Shown here: one piece after another, positions 1 through 4,575 of the stretch
Layout: each line of letters starts with the position of its first letter
Position numbering within the stretch: position 1 is the stretch's first letter
From: Porticoccaceae bacterium
GTDB lineage: Bacteria; Pseudomonadota; Gammaproteobacteria; Pseudomonadales; Porticoccaceae
Assembly: GCA_002710745.1 (NCBI GenBank)
Contig: PALW01000030.1
Span: 5,753-14,506 of the forward strand
Direction of reading: 5' to 3'
Length of the DNA: 8,754 bases
Program-made: the position numbers and the translations under genes
Notes under the pieces: model-generated
Databases searched by the model: none
What the model was told of the DNA's origin: nothing
What the model saw: only the letters and a program-made list of their open reading frames with translations

Positions 1-134
1 TTCATGACATCACGTCCCGCGAGAGCCCAGTTTAAATTGTGTGACACACCTGCTTTTTTTGATAGATATTCCGCTACAAGTCGACCGGTAAAGCCAGATG
101 CTCCAAAAACTACCAAGTCAAATTTTTCAGTCAT
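1..134 (-). CDS. Saccharopine dehydrogenase-like NAD(P)-binding protein, N-terminal fragment
   Basis: Partial gene running off the left edge; 44 complete codons are visible from the ATG at 134-132. The protein opens MTEKFDLVVFGASGFTGRLV, in which GASGFTG (residues 11-17) is a GxxGxxG dinucleotide-binding loop after the first beta strand of a Rossmann fold. WALAGRD follows at about residues 36-42. This combination is typical of the saccharopine dehydrogenase-like / trans-acting enoyl reductase (SCCPDH) family, NAD(P)-dependent oxidoreductases usually about 390-420 aa long; the substrate of most members is unknown. A GGAT at 7 nt before the ATG is a weak ribosome site. It is divergent from the acyltransferase gene, with a shared 132-bp upstream region. 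The family call rests on the N-terminus only, so the reaction cannot be given. Confidence 0.8.
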   Translation of the reverse strand, partial: MTEKFDLVVFGASGFTGRLVAEYLSKKAGVSHNLNWALAGRDVM

Positions 135-166
135 CACATTTATCCACATTTTTATGTTGGTGGGAG

Positions 167-195
167 ATAATCGCAGAGTCCCTAAAATCATGCAA
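167..195 (-). promoter_or_regulatory. Possible promoter for the dehydrogenase-like gene
   Basis: On the minus strand a TTGCAT (195-190) is separated by 17 bp from GATTAT (172-167), giving four of six matches to each sigma70 hexamer. It would start transcription about 160, 25 nt before the ATG. It lies back to back with the acyltransferase promoter. Both hexamers are imperfect in an A+T-rich stretch, so this is a weak prediction. Confidence 0.3.
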
Positions 196-209
196 ATTAA
201 AAAAGTGTC

Positions 210-238
210 TTAAAAATGCATATGATTGGTAATATACT
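210..238 (+). promoter_or_regulatory. Predicted sigma70-type promoter of the acyltransferase gene
   Basis: TTAAAA (210-215) and TATACT (233-238) are separated by exactly 17 bp; the -10 matches the consensus at five of six positions and the -35 at four. An overlapping TGGTAATAT (227-235) could act as an extended -10. The predicted start of transcription, about 245, leaves a leader of about 22 nt before the ATG at 267. This placement would put the upstream in-frame ATG at 216 inside the promoter. Confidence 0.45.
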
Positions 239-266
239 GTTTCTCTTGTGCATAGGGACAAGAAAG

Positions 267-1106
267 ATGGACCAACAATTGAATTCCGAACTCCCGGCGT
301 CAGCCGCAGCGAAAATCTCTTTTTGTCAGCCGGATGACCCTTGGATCCTCAGAAAAATCATTTTCTTTCTTGAAATTATTTTTGGCAGTAAAAAAGTATT
401 TGCTATATATGAGAAGCTCAGAAGAGAGCCATTTGAAGTTGGCAAATTCTTTCGATCTGCCATGCTTGAGACGAATATTGAATGTCATTACGACTCTGAC
501 AAGCTAAATAATATACCTCGTGAAGGACCACTCGTTATTGTTGCGAATCATCCTTTTGGAATCGTCGATGGTCTTATTATGTGTGATATCGCAGCCCGTG
601 TTAGGGGCAATTTCAGGATACTAATCAATTCAGTTTTATGTGTTGATGATGATTTAAATACTCACTTTCTTCCCGTTAATTTTGATCAAACAAAAGAAGC
701 TGTAAAAACCAATATTTCGTCAAAGAAAAGAGCAACCGATGATTTAAAAAACGATATACCTCTTGTAATCTTTCCCTCAGGCCACGTTTCTACCGCAGAC
801 AAATTTGGGTTTGGCAGTGTGGTGGATGCCCCATGGACAACGTTTGCAGCTAAGCTCATAAGAGAATCGAACGCGACGGTTTTACCAATTTTCTTCAGAG
901 GACAAAATAGCCGACTGTTTCATGTGGCATCTCATATTTCAATGGCATTAAGGTCGGCCCTACTCTTAAATGAGGCTCGCAGAAGATTTGGTGAGGAAGT
1001 CAAGATCGAGATTGGTGACCCAATCTCATGGGAGAGGCTAGAAGTATTTGAAACAAGACAAGAACTTACTAACTTTCTTTATGATAAGGTGCAATCGCTA
1101 CAATAA
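267..1106 (+). CDS. Lysophospholipid acyltransferase (PlsC/LPLAT-like) family protein
   Basis: 279-aa protein predicted to transfer an acyl group to a lysolipid or similar acceptor at the inner face of the cytoplasmic membrane. Catalytic block I is NHPFGIVDG (residues 94-102), with His95 and Asp101 in the HPxGxxDG form seen in one acyltransferase clade (His-x5-Asp rather than the classic His-x4-Asp). FPSGHVST (169-176) corresponds to the phosphate-binding FPEG block. PIFFRGQNSRLFH and the following hydrophobic segment match the late conserved region of the same clade. The reading frame is open from an ATG at 216, but I chose the ATG at 267. It has AGGGA eight bases upstream and follows a plausible promoter, while the extra 17 residues lack a ribosome site. 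The stop directly abuts the stop of the convergent small membrane protein gene. Acceptor and acyl specificity cannot be read; the family call is firm. Confidence 0.88.
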   Translation: MDQQLNSELPASAAAKISFCQPDDPWILRKIIFFLEIIFGSKKVFAIYEKLRREPFEVGKFFRSAMLETNIECHYDSDKLNNIPREGPLVIVANHPFGIVDGLIMCDIAARVRGNFRILINSVLCVDDDLNTHFLPVNFDQTKEAVKTNISSKKRATDDLKNDIPLVIFPSGHVSTADKFGFGSVVDAPWTTFAAKLIRESNATVLPIFFRGQNSRLFHVASHISMALRSALLLNEARRRFGEEVKIEIGDPISWERLEVFETRQELTNFLYDKVQSLQ

Positions 1107-1316
1107 TTAAAACACATACTTGATTAGCAAAGAGATCCCCAGCACAATCCCCATTCCCAGCAAGATATATTTAATAAAGGAATACTTTCCTGAGGACCAG
1201 TTAATTCTGTCATCACGTTCGGTTTGCTTTGGGGATGCCTTAAACTTTCCAAGGTAGAAGAAGGCGGCCAGTGATATTACCGCCATAGATCCAAAAATTA
1301 GGGTGTTTGCATCCAT
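1107..1316 (-). CDS. Small two-helix membrane protein, unknown function
   Basis: 69-aa protein that I do not recognise. It has two hydrophobic segments, about residues 5-24 (LIFGSMAVISLAAFFYLG) and 49-68 (YILLGMGIVLGISLLIKYVF). A charged, lysine/arginine-containing loop (about 25-48) joins them, so a hairpin with both termini on the same side and a probably cytoplasmic loop is likely. Its ATG overlaps the stop of the upstream BI-1 gene by one base (TAATG on the minus strand), the usual arrangement for translational coupling. It should therefore be made together with that protein and may work with it. Its stop codon is immediately adjacent to the stop of the convergent acyltransferase gene. 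The coding call rests on the coupling and the clean hydrophobic pattern; no function is proposed. Confidence 0.7.
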   Translation of the reverse strand: MDANTLIFGSMAVISLAAFFYLGKFKASPKQTERDDRINWSSGKYSFIKYILLGMGIVLGISLLIKYVF

Positions 1317-2113
1317 TATCTGCTTCTTAATTTAGCTAATAGTCTGAGCATTTCAAGATAGAGCCAAATGAGCGTTACCATGAGCGAGAACGCTCCAAAC
1401 CACTCCATATACTTTGGTGCACCAACTTCGGAGCCCTGCTCTATAAAGTCAAAATCAAGTACCAAATTGAGCGCAGCAATTCCAACAACAAAAAGACTAA
1501 ATCCAATTCCAAAAAGCCCATTTGAATGAATGAACCCGACACCTGAAGATCCAAATAAATTCATAATGAAACTTACAAAATATAACATTACTATTCCCAT
1601 CGTCGCCGATACGATCATGAGACGAAAATTTTCAGTTGGCTTGACAATGCCAGTTTTATATAAAAACAACAGCGAGGTCAGTGTACCGAGTGTCAGACCG
1701 ACCGCTTGGATCACAATTCCTGGATATTGAGCCTCAAAGATCGCAGAGATACCACCAAGAAAGAACCCTTGAGCTATTGCATACATGGGCGCTGTGATTC
1801 CGGACCAATGTCTTTTAAAAATGGTTACCAAAGCAAGAATAATTCCTATAGTAGCGCCGCCCGCTAAAAAGGGTCTCACACTTTCAGGGTTACCACTTTG
1901 AAAAAAGATATTCCATGTGTATGAGGCTGACAAAACAACCAATGCAAGAAGAATTCCAGTTTTATTCACTGTTCCTTGAAGTGTCATAACTTCTGATGAA
2001 GTAGATTGGATTCCACCCGAGGAACGCGTTCCAGCTTCACGGGTGAATGTATCTGCATTAAGCGATGGATTTCCAGATCGACCAAACCTGTTAAGCATGC
2101 TGTGATTTGACAT
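1316..2113 (-). CDS. Bax inhibitor-1/YccA-type integral membrane protein
   Basis: 265-aa polytopic membrane protein. A polar, Ser/Thr/Gly-rich N-terminus (about residues 1-50) precedes roughly seven hydrophobic helices at about 53-71, 81-98, 108-127, 132-153, 164-186, 199-219 and 238-258. The distal part contains NLVLDFDFIEQG, with acidic residues at about 220 and 222, then a last helix in WFGAFSLMVTLIWLYLEMLRLL. This end is characteristic of the bacterial Bax inhibitor-1-like group with an N-terminal extension (BaxI_1, COG4760 type). Related proteins such as YetJ are pH-sensitive calcium leak channels, but transport by this one is inference. The start is the ATG at 2113: AAAGGAG lies six bases upstream. 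An in-frame TTG at 2134 would put that ribosome site inside the gene. It is the first gene of a two-gene unit with the small membrane protein. Confidence 0.88.
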   Translation of the reverse strand: MSNHSMLNRFGRSGNPSLNADTFTREAGTRSSGGIQSTSSEVMTLQGTVNKTGILLALVVLSASYTWNIFFQSGNPESVRPFLAGGATIGIILALVTIFKRHWSGITAPMYAIAQGFFLGGISAIFEAQYPGIVIQAVGLTLGTLTSLLFLYKTGIVKPTENFRLMIVSATMGIVMLYFVSFIMNLFGSSGVGFIHSNGLFGIGFSLFVVGIAALNLVLDFDFIEQGSEVGAPKYMEWFGAFSLMVTLIWLYLEMLRLLAKLRSR

Positions 2114-2119
2114 TAAAAA

Positions 2120-2126
2120 CTCCTTT
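2120..2126 (-). promoter_or_regulatory. Shine-Dalgarno site fixing the BI-1 start
   Basis: AAAGGAG on the minus strand ends six bases before the ATG at 2113-2111. It is the strongest ribosome site in the window and decides against the in-frame TTG at 2134. Confidence 0.8.
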
Positions 2127-2134
2127 ATAAACAA

Positions 2135-2162
2135 ATTTTATTACAGCTACGATTTTAGACAA
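2135..2162 (-). promoter_or_regulatory. Possible promoter of the BI-1 pair
   Basis: Minus-strand TTGTCT (2162-2157) and TAAAAT (2140-2135) with a 16-bp spacer; the -10 matches at five of six positions and the -35 at four. The predicted transcript would start about 2128, just ahead of the ribosome site. The region is very A+T-rich and TATATT/TAAAAT alternatives exist nearby, so the choice is uncertain. Confidence 0.3.
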
Positions 2163-2163
2163 T

Positions 2164-2197
2164 ATAACCTATGGTTTATACGAAAGGTATGGGTTAT
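2164..2197. repeat. Three ATAAnCnAT-type repeats, operator-like, upstream of the BI-1 pair
   Basis: ATAACCTAT (2164-2172, plus) is matched by ATAAACCAT (2179-2171, minus) and ATAACCCAT (2197-2189, minus). The outer two copies form a 9-bp inverted repeat with one mismatch. The array abuts the upstream edge of the putative BI-1 -35, as a regulator site would. No regulator family is recognised. Confidence 0.35.
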
Positions 2198-2244
2198 TAG
2201 ATATTTTTCAATTAATTAGTTCATTTAATTTAATATTGTTTTGC

Positions 2245-2273
2245 TTGACTTTAATGGAGATACAAATGATAAT
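2245..2273 (+). promoter_or_regulatory. Strong sigma70-like promoter reading into the 35-aa ORF
   Basis: TTGACT (2245-2250) and GATAAT (2268-2273) are separated by exactly 17 bp, five of six matches in each hexamer. This is the best two-box promoter I see in the window. Transcription would start about 2280, about 20 nt before the ATG at 2301. Nothing else on the plus strand lies downstream before the convergent methyltransferase, so the only evident product is the small ORF or an untranslated RNA. Confidence 0.55.
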
Positions 2274-2283
2274 GATTCGCGTT
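2265..2283. promoter_or_regulatory. Fur-box-like palindrome over the -10
   Basis: The 19 bp AATGATAATGATTCGCGTT resemble the Fur operator form AATGAGAAT-n-ATTCTCATT: eight of nine matches in the left arm and seven of nine in the right. Against the older GATAATGATAATCATTATC consensus, starting at 2268, the left half matches perfectly and the right half about five of nine. It covers the -10 and the predicted start of transcription, where bound Fur-Fe(II) would block polymerase. No fur gene is in the window, so the assignment rests on sequence similarity and position. Confidence 0.45.
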
Positions 2284-2300
2284 ATTAATTGGAAAGTCTA

Positions 2301-2408
2301 ATGATTAAACATAAAAGTTCCTCAATAGGGTCTGCGGCTTTGATACTTGCTGGTGCAACTGTTGCGTCGTGGACCCTTTTTTATCTGAGTTGGGTACTAG
2401 TTTATTAA
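2301..2408 (+). CDS. Putative 35-aa single-helix membrane protein
   Basis: Short ORF starting ATG at 2301 and ending TAA at 2406-2408. It has a basic N-terminus (MIKHKSSS) followed by one continuous hydrophobic segment from about residue 9 to 35 that ends in LFYLSWVLVY. The positive-inside rule predicts a cytoplasmic N-terminus. GGAAAG (2291-2296) lies four bases upstream, a modest ribosome site. A well-formed promoter with an overlapping Fur-like site lies just ahead. I do not recognise the family. Small helices of this kind often act as subunits or regulators of larger membrane complexes, but no partner is adjacent. The hydrophobic, uninterrupted composition and the dedicated promoter support coding; the length is too short for certainty. 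Confidence 0.5.
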   Translation: MIKHKSSSIGSAALILAGATVASWTLFYLSWVLVY

Positions 2409-2411
2409 GAA

Positions 2412-2447
2412 AGTCTAACTGCGAGATTGACAACAATAAGTTAGACT
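2412..2447. terminator. Stem-loop between convergent genes, possible weak terminator
   Basis: AGTCTAACT (2412-2420) and AGTTAGACT (2439-2447) are perfect 9-bp inverted arms with an 18-nt loop. They sit between the stop of the 35-aa ORF and the stop of the methyltransferase. Read on the minus strand, the stem is followed by TTTCTTAAT, a partial T-tract, so termination of the methyltransferase unit is the likelier role. On the plus strand there is no T-tract. The stem is only one third G+C and the loop is long, so it would be weak. Confidence 0.4.
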
Positions 2448-3073
2448 CAAACAACTCGGTATATGCCCAGCCAGGCCCCAACCTCTTTTGAGGCAAGATA
2501 GTCAGAGAGATAAAATTCTAATTCAACAAGCTTTCTCCCAAGCACCATTCCCTCCAATAGACTTTGAAAACCATGCTTAGCATAGACACCTTCATTTATC
2601 GTGAAACCGATAAGTCCTCCAGGTTTGACAACTCTCGTGAACTCCTCAATTGCTTTTGCCCTAACATGTCCATAGGTAAAGGTTCCAACACACAGAATCG
2701 CGTCGTAGTGAGAGTCAGGGAAATTTAGCGGCTTATTCAAATCGATCTTAAATAGATTCGAATAAATCCCTTTGGGAATTGTATTCATTAATCCGGCAGA
2801 AATATCGGCACCATCTAACATAGAAAAGCCGGTTTGGGAGAGCTTTTTGCCTACTAGGCCTGATCCACAACCGGCATCCAAGATCGAGATATTTTTATTT
2901 TCTGCATGTTTTATAAAAGCGTTCACAACTTCGTCAGGGCCTGAATATGCCCAATCGATCATGTCTTGATTATATTTATCATCTAAAGACCAATCATTAT
3001 AGAGATTCATCGTCTCTTCTGTCGTTTTAAGAGTATGTATGGGAACCTTATGTCCTACATCTTTTTGAGCCAT
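2447..3073 (-). CDS. METTL27-like class I SAM-dependent methyltransferase
   Basis: 208-aa soluble protein without a signal peptide. The SAM-binding core is visible: motif I ILDAGCGSGLVG (residues 64-75), the acidic end of strand 2 in GADIS (Asp90), KIDLNKPLNF (109-118), YDAILCVGTFTYGH (123-136) and RVVKPGGLIGFTI (147-159). The lead-in YNDWSLDDKYNQDMIDWAYSGP (25-46) resembles the Y-D-x-W-A-x-x-Y-D-x-D segment of the METTL27/WBSCR27 group. These are small methyltransferases whose natural acceptors are mostly unknown; here too no substrate can be named. GAGAGGG (3085-3079) lies five bases before the ATG. It is the last gene of the beta-helix/sulfatase unit, 28 bp after the sulfatase. Being cytoplasmic, it cannot act at the same place as those exported proteins. 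Confidence 0.85.
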   Translation of the reverse strand: MAQKDVGHKVPIHTLKTTEETMNLYNDWSLDDKYNQDMIDWAYSGPDEVVNAFIKHAENKNISILDAGCGSGLVGKKLSQTGFSMLDGADISAGLMNTIPKGIYSNLFKIDLNKPLNFPDSHYDAILCVGTFTYGHVRAKAIEEFTRVVKPGGLIGFTINEGVYAKHGFQSLLEGMVLGRKLVELEFYLSDYLASKEVGAWLGIYRVV

Positions 3074-3101
3074 TAAAACCCTCTCTTACTTATCAGAATG
3101 A

Positions 3102-4562
3102 TCATTGTTTATACCTCTCAAAGAATTTTGTCCTCACCTCTCCACTCTTTCCAGTTGTCTTCCAGTTATAAGCATCTTCGGGGTTTTCAGCATCTACAGA
3201 TTCCAAAAAATTTGAGAGCTTTTCTTGAAGCTTTGTAACTAAATCTGGTAATTGATCCGATAAATCTTTTTGCTCTCCTGGATCATTTTTAATGTTGAAC
3301 AATAATGATCTTTTAGAAACAGGGAAATTCACCAGCTTGTGATCACCCAGACGAATCGCAGAATGAGGCTCATTCATCCCTACTCTATTATAGTGCGGAT
3401 AATGGAATATTAAGGCATCAAAGTTTCTATCCACACTGGCATTTAGCTCAAGAAACAACTTTTTCAAACTGCCACCATCTATATCCTCTGGTGTATATTT
3501 ATTCGCATTCGCTAAATCAGCTACAGTCGGCAGTAAATCGTGTGTCACAACAGGCGTGTCACTTTGAGAGTTTGCAGTAATACTCGGCCCCATCAATGCA
3601 AATGGAATCCTGATACCGCCCTCCATTACATCCCACTTACCTCGCACAAGTGGATAATTTAAACCAGGCTTATAAGGTTTACCTAAATTTACTTTTTGAG
3701 GTAGAACTGGCATACCACCATTATCAGAAACTAGAATTAAGTAGGTATTTTCTCTTAGGTCAAGTCGATCATAGGCATCCAAGAGATCTCCGATTGATAA
3801 ATCAAGATCATCAACCATAGCAGCATAGCCCTGATTTCTATGAAGGCTGCCTTTTTTTCGCTTACCTACCCGGTCATAAGCGTCTTCTGAATAGACAATA
3901 TCTGAATGCACTGCGTAGTGAGAGAGCTGCACGAAGAAAGGTTTTCCTGAGCCCAATGCCCTTTCCATAAAATCTATTGTATCGGCGGTCAATTTATTTA
4001 CTAATTTAGGATCATCTGCCGCATAGCCAACCCATTGACGATTATTTTTACCTGTATCAAAGCCACCCGCTCTATTACCAGATTCGCCATGATGCTCATC
4101 GTAACCATACCGAGATGGATCAGCGTCGATATGCCATTTGCCAAAATGAGCAGTCACATAATTACTATCAGCGCCTTTAAGTATTTGGGGTATGGCCACT
4201 CGGTCATGATCAGCATTGTTAGGGCCTAAACCTCTTGTTCGACCTAAAGAGGCAGGATCTTTCCCAAACTGAATACTATATCTTGTCGGGGAACATACTG
4301 GAGAGGACGCATAGCCATTGGAAAAGCGTATTCCTCGCTCCAGAATCTTATTCATATTGGGTGTTTGATAAAAATCACTTTTTGCATCAGGATAATTTTT
4401 ATCCATCGTTTCCGATAAACTGCTCCAACCGTAATCATCTAACAAAATTAATATGAAATTTGGAGAGTCGATAATTCTGTCCGACGCAGCAGAAAATGAT
4501 GTAAAAATAGAAAAAACTATTACCAAAATATTATTTGGCGAGCATCTAAATAATAAATTCAC
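3102..4562 (-). CDS. Exported family S1 (formylglycine) sulfatase
   Basis: 486-aa sulfate-ester hydrolase. A hydrophobic N-terminus (about residues 9-26) ending SFSAAS is a probable Sec signal peptide, placing the enzyme in the periplasm or outside. All expected arylsulfatase-type active-site residues can be located: Asp42 and Asp43 (LLDDYG); Cys90 in CSPTR (90-94), the CxPxR signal whose Cys is oxidised to formylglycine; Arg94; Lys142 and His144 (GKWH); His219 (YAVHSD); Asp280 and Asn281 (SDNGG); and Lys309 (RGKWDVMEGG). Length fits the family. The start is a GTG at 4562 with no clear ribosome site, 13 bp after the stop of the beta-helix gene, so translation may depend on coupling. Neighbour context suggests a sulfated polysaccharide substrate; the sequence does not tell which. 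No sulfatase-maturing enzyme is in the window. Confidence 0.93.
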   Translation of the reverse strand: MNLLFRCSPNNILVIVFSIFTSFSAASDRIIDSPNFILILLDDYGWSSLSETMDKNYPDAKSDFYQTPNMNKILERGIRFSNGYASSPVCSPTRYSIQFGKDPASLGRTRGLGPNNADHDRVAIPQILKGADSNYVTAHFGKWHIDADPSRYGYDEHHGESGNRAGGFDTGKNNRQWVGYAADDPKLVNKLTADTIDFMERALGSGKPFFVQLSHYAVHSDIVYSEDAYDRVGKRKKGSLHRNQGYAAMVDDLDLSIGDLLDAYDRLDLRENTYLILVSDNGGMPVLPQKVNLGKPYKPGLNYPLVRGKWDVMEGGIRIPFALMGPSITANSQSDTPVVTHDLLPTVADLANANKYTPEDIDGGSLKKLFLELNASVDRNFDALIFHYPHYNRVGMNEPHSAIRLGDHKLVNFPVSKRSLLFNIKNDPGEQKDLSDQLPDLVTKLQEKLSNFLESVDAENPEDAYNWKTTGKSGEVRTKFFERYKQ

Positions 4563-4575
4563 TTTTTAAGTAACT

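Noticed and set aside
146..163. CCACAT...ATGTTGG near-palindrome upstream of the dehydrogenase-like gene
   Set aside because: The arms need a one-base offset to pair and the core is a T-run; too weak to call an operator or hairpin.
4..213. Plus-strand open frame of 69 codons at the left edge
   Set aside because: It is antisense to the clearly recognisable N-terminus of the dehydrogenase-like gene (GASGFTG loop) and runs through the divergent promoter region.
216..266. Upstream in-frame ATG extension of the acyltransferase (17 extra residues)
   Set aside because: No ribosome site precedes it and it would overlap the predicted -10; the ATG at 267 has AGGGA at a proper distance.
300..488. Minus-strand open frame inside the acyltransferase gene
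   Set aside because: Antisense shadow of a well-supported coding region; no family resemblance.
1530..1730. Plus-strand open frame within the BI-1 gene
   Set aside because: Antisense shadow of membrane-helix codons; no start signal.
2114..2134. TTG start adding seven residues to BI-1
   Set aside because: The AAAGGAG ribosome site lies within this stretch and is placed for the ATG at 2113.
2305..2496. Minus-strand open frame overlapping the methyltransferase end and the 35-aa ORF
   Set aside because: Shifted-frame reading of the methyltransferase C-terminus, without a ribosome site and covering the stem-loop; its composition is not protein-like.
3097..3106. AATGATCATT palindrome between the sulfatase and the methyltransferase
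   Set aside because: A 10-bp A+T-rich palindrome overlapping the sulfatase stop is expected by chance; there is no T-tract or promoter association.
4035..4456. Two plus-strand open frames opposite the sulfatase
   Set aside because: They lie antisense to the sulfatase segment that carries the formylglycine signature and GKWH motif.
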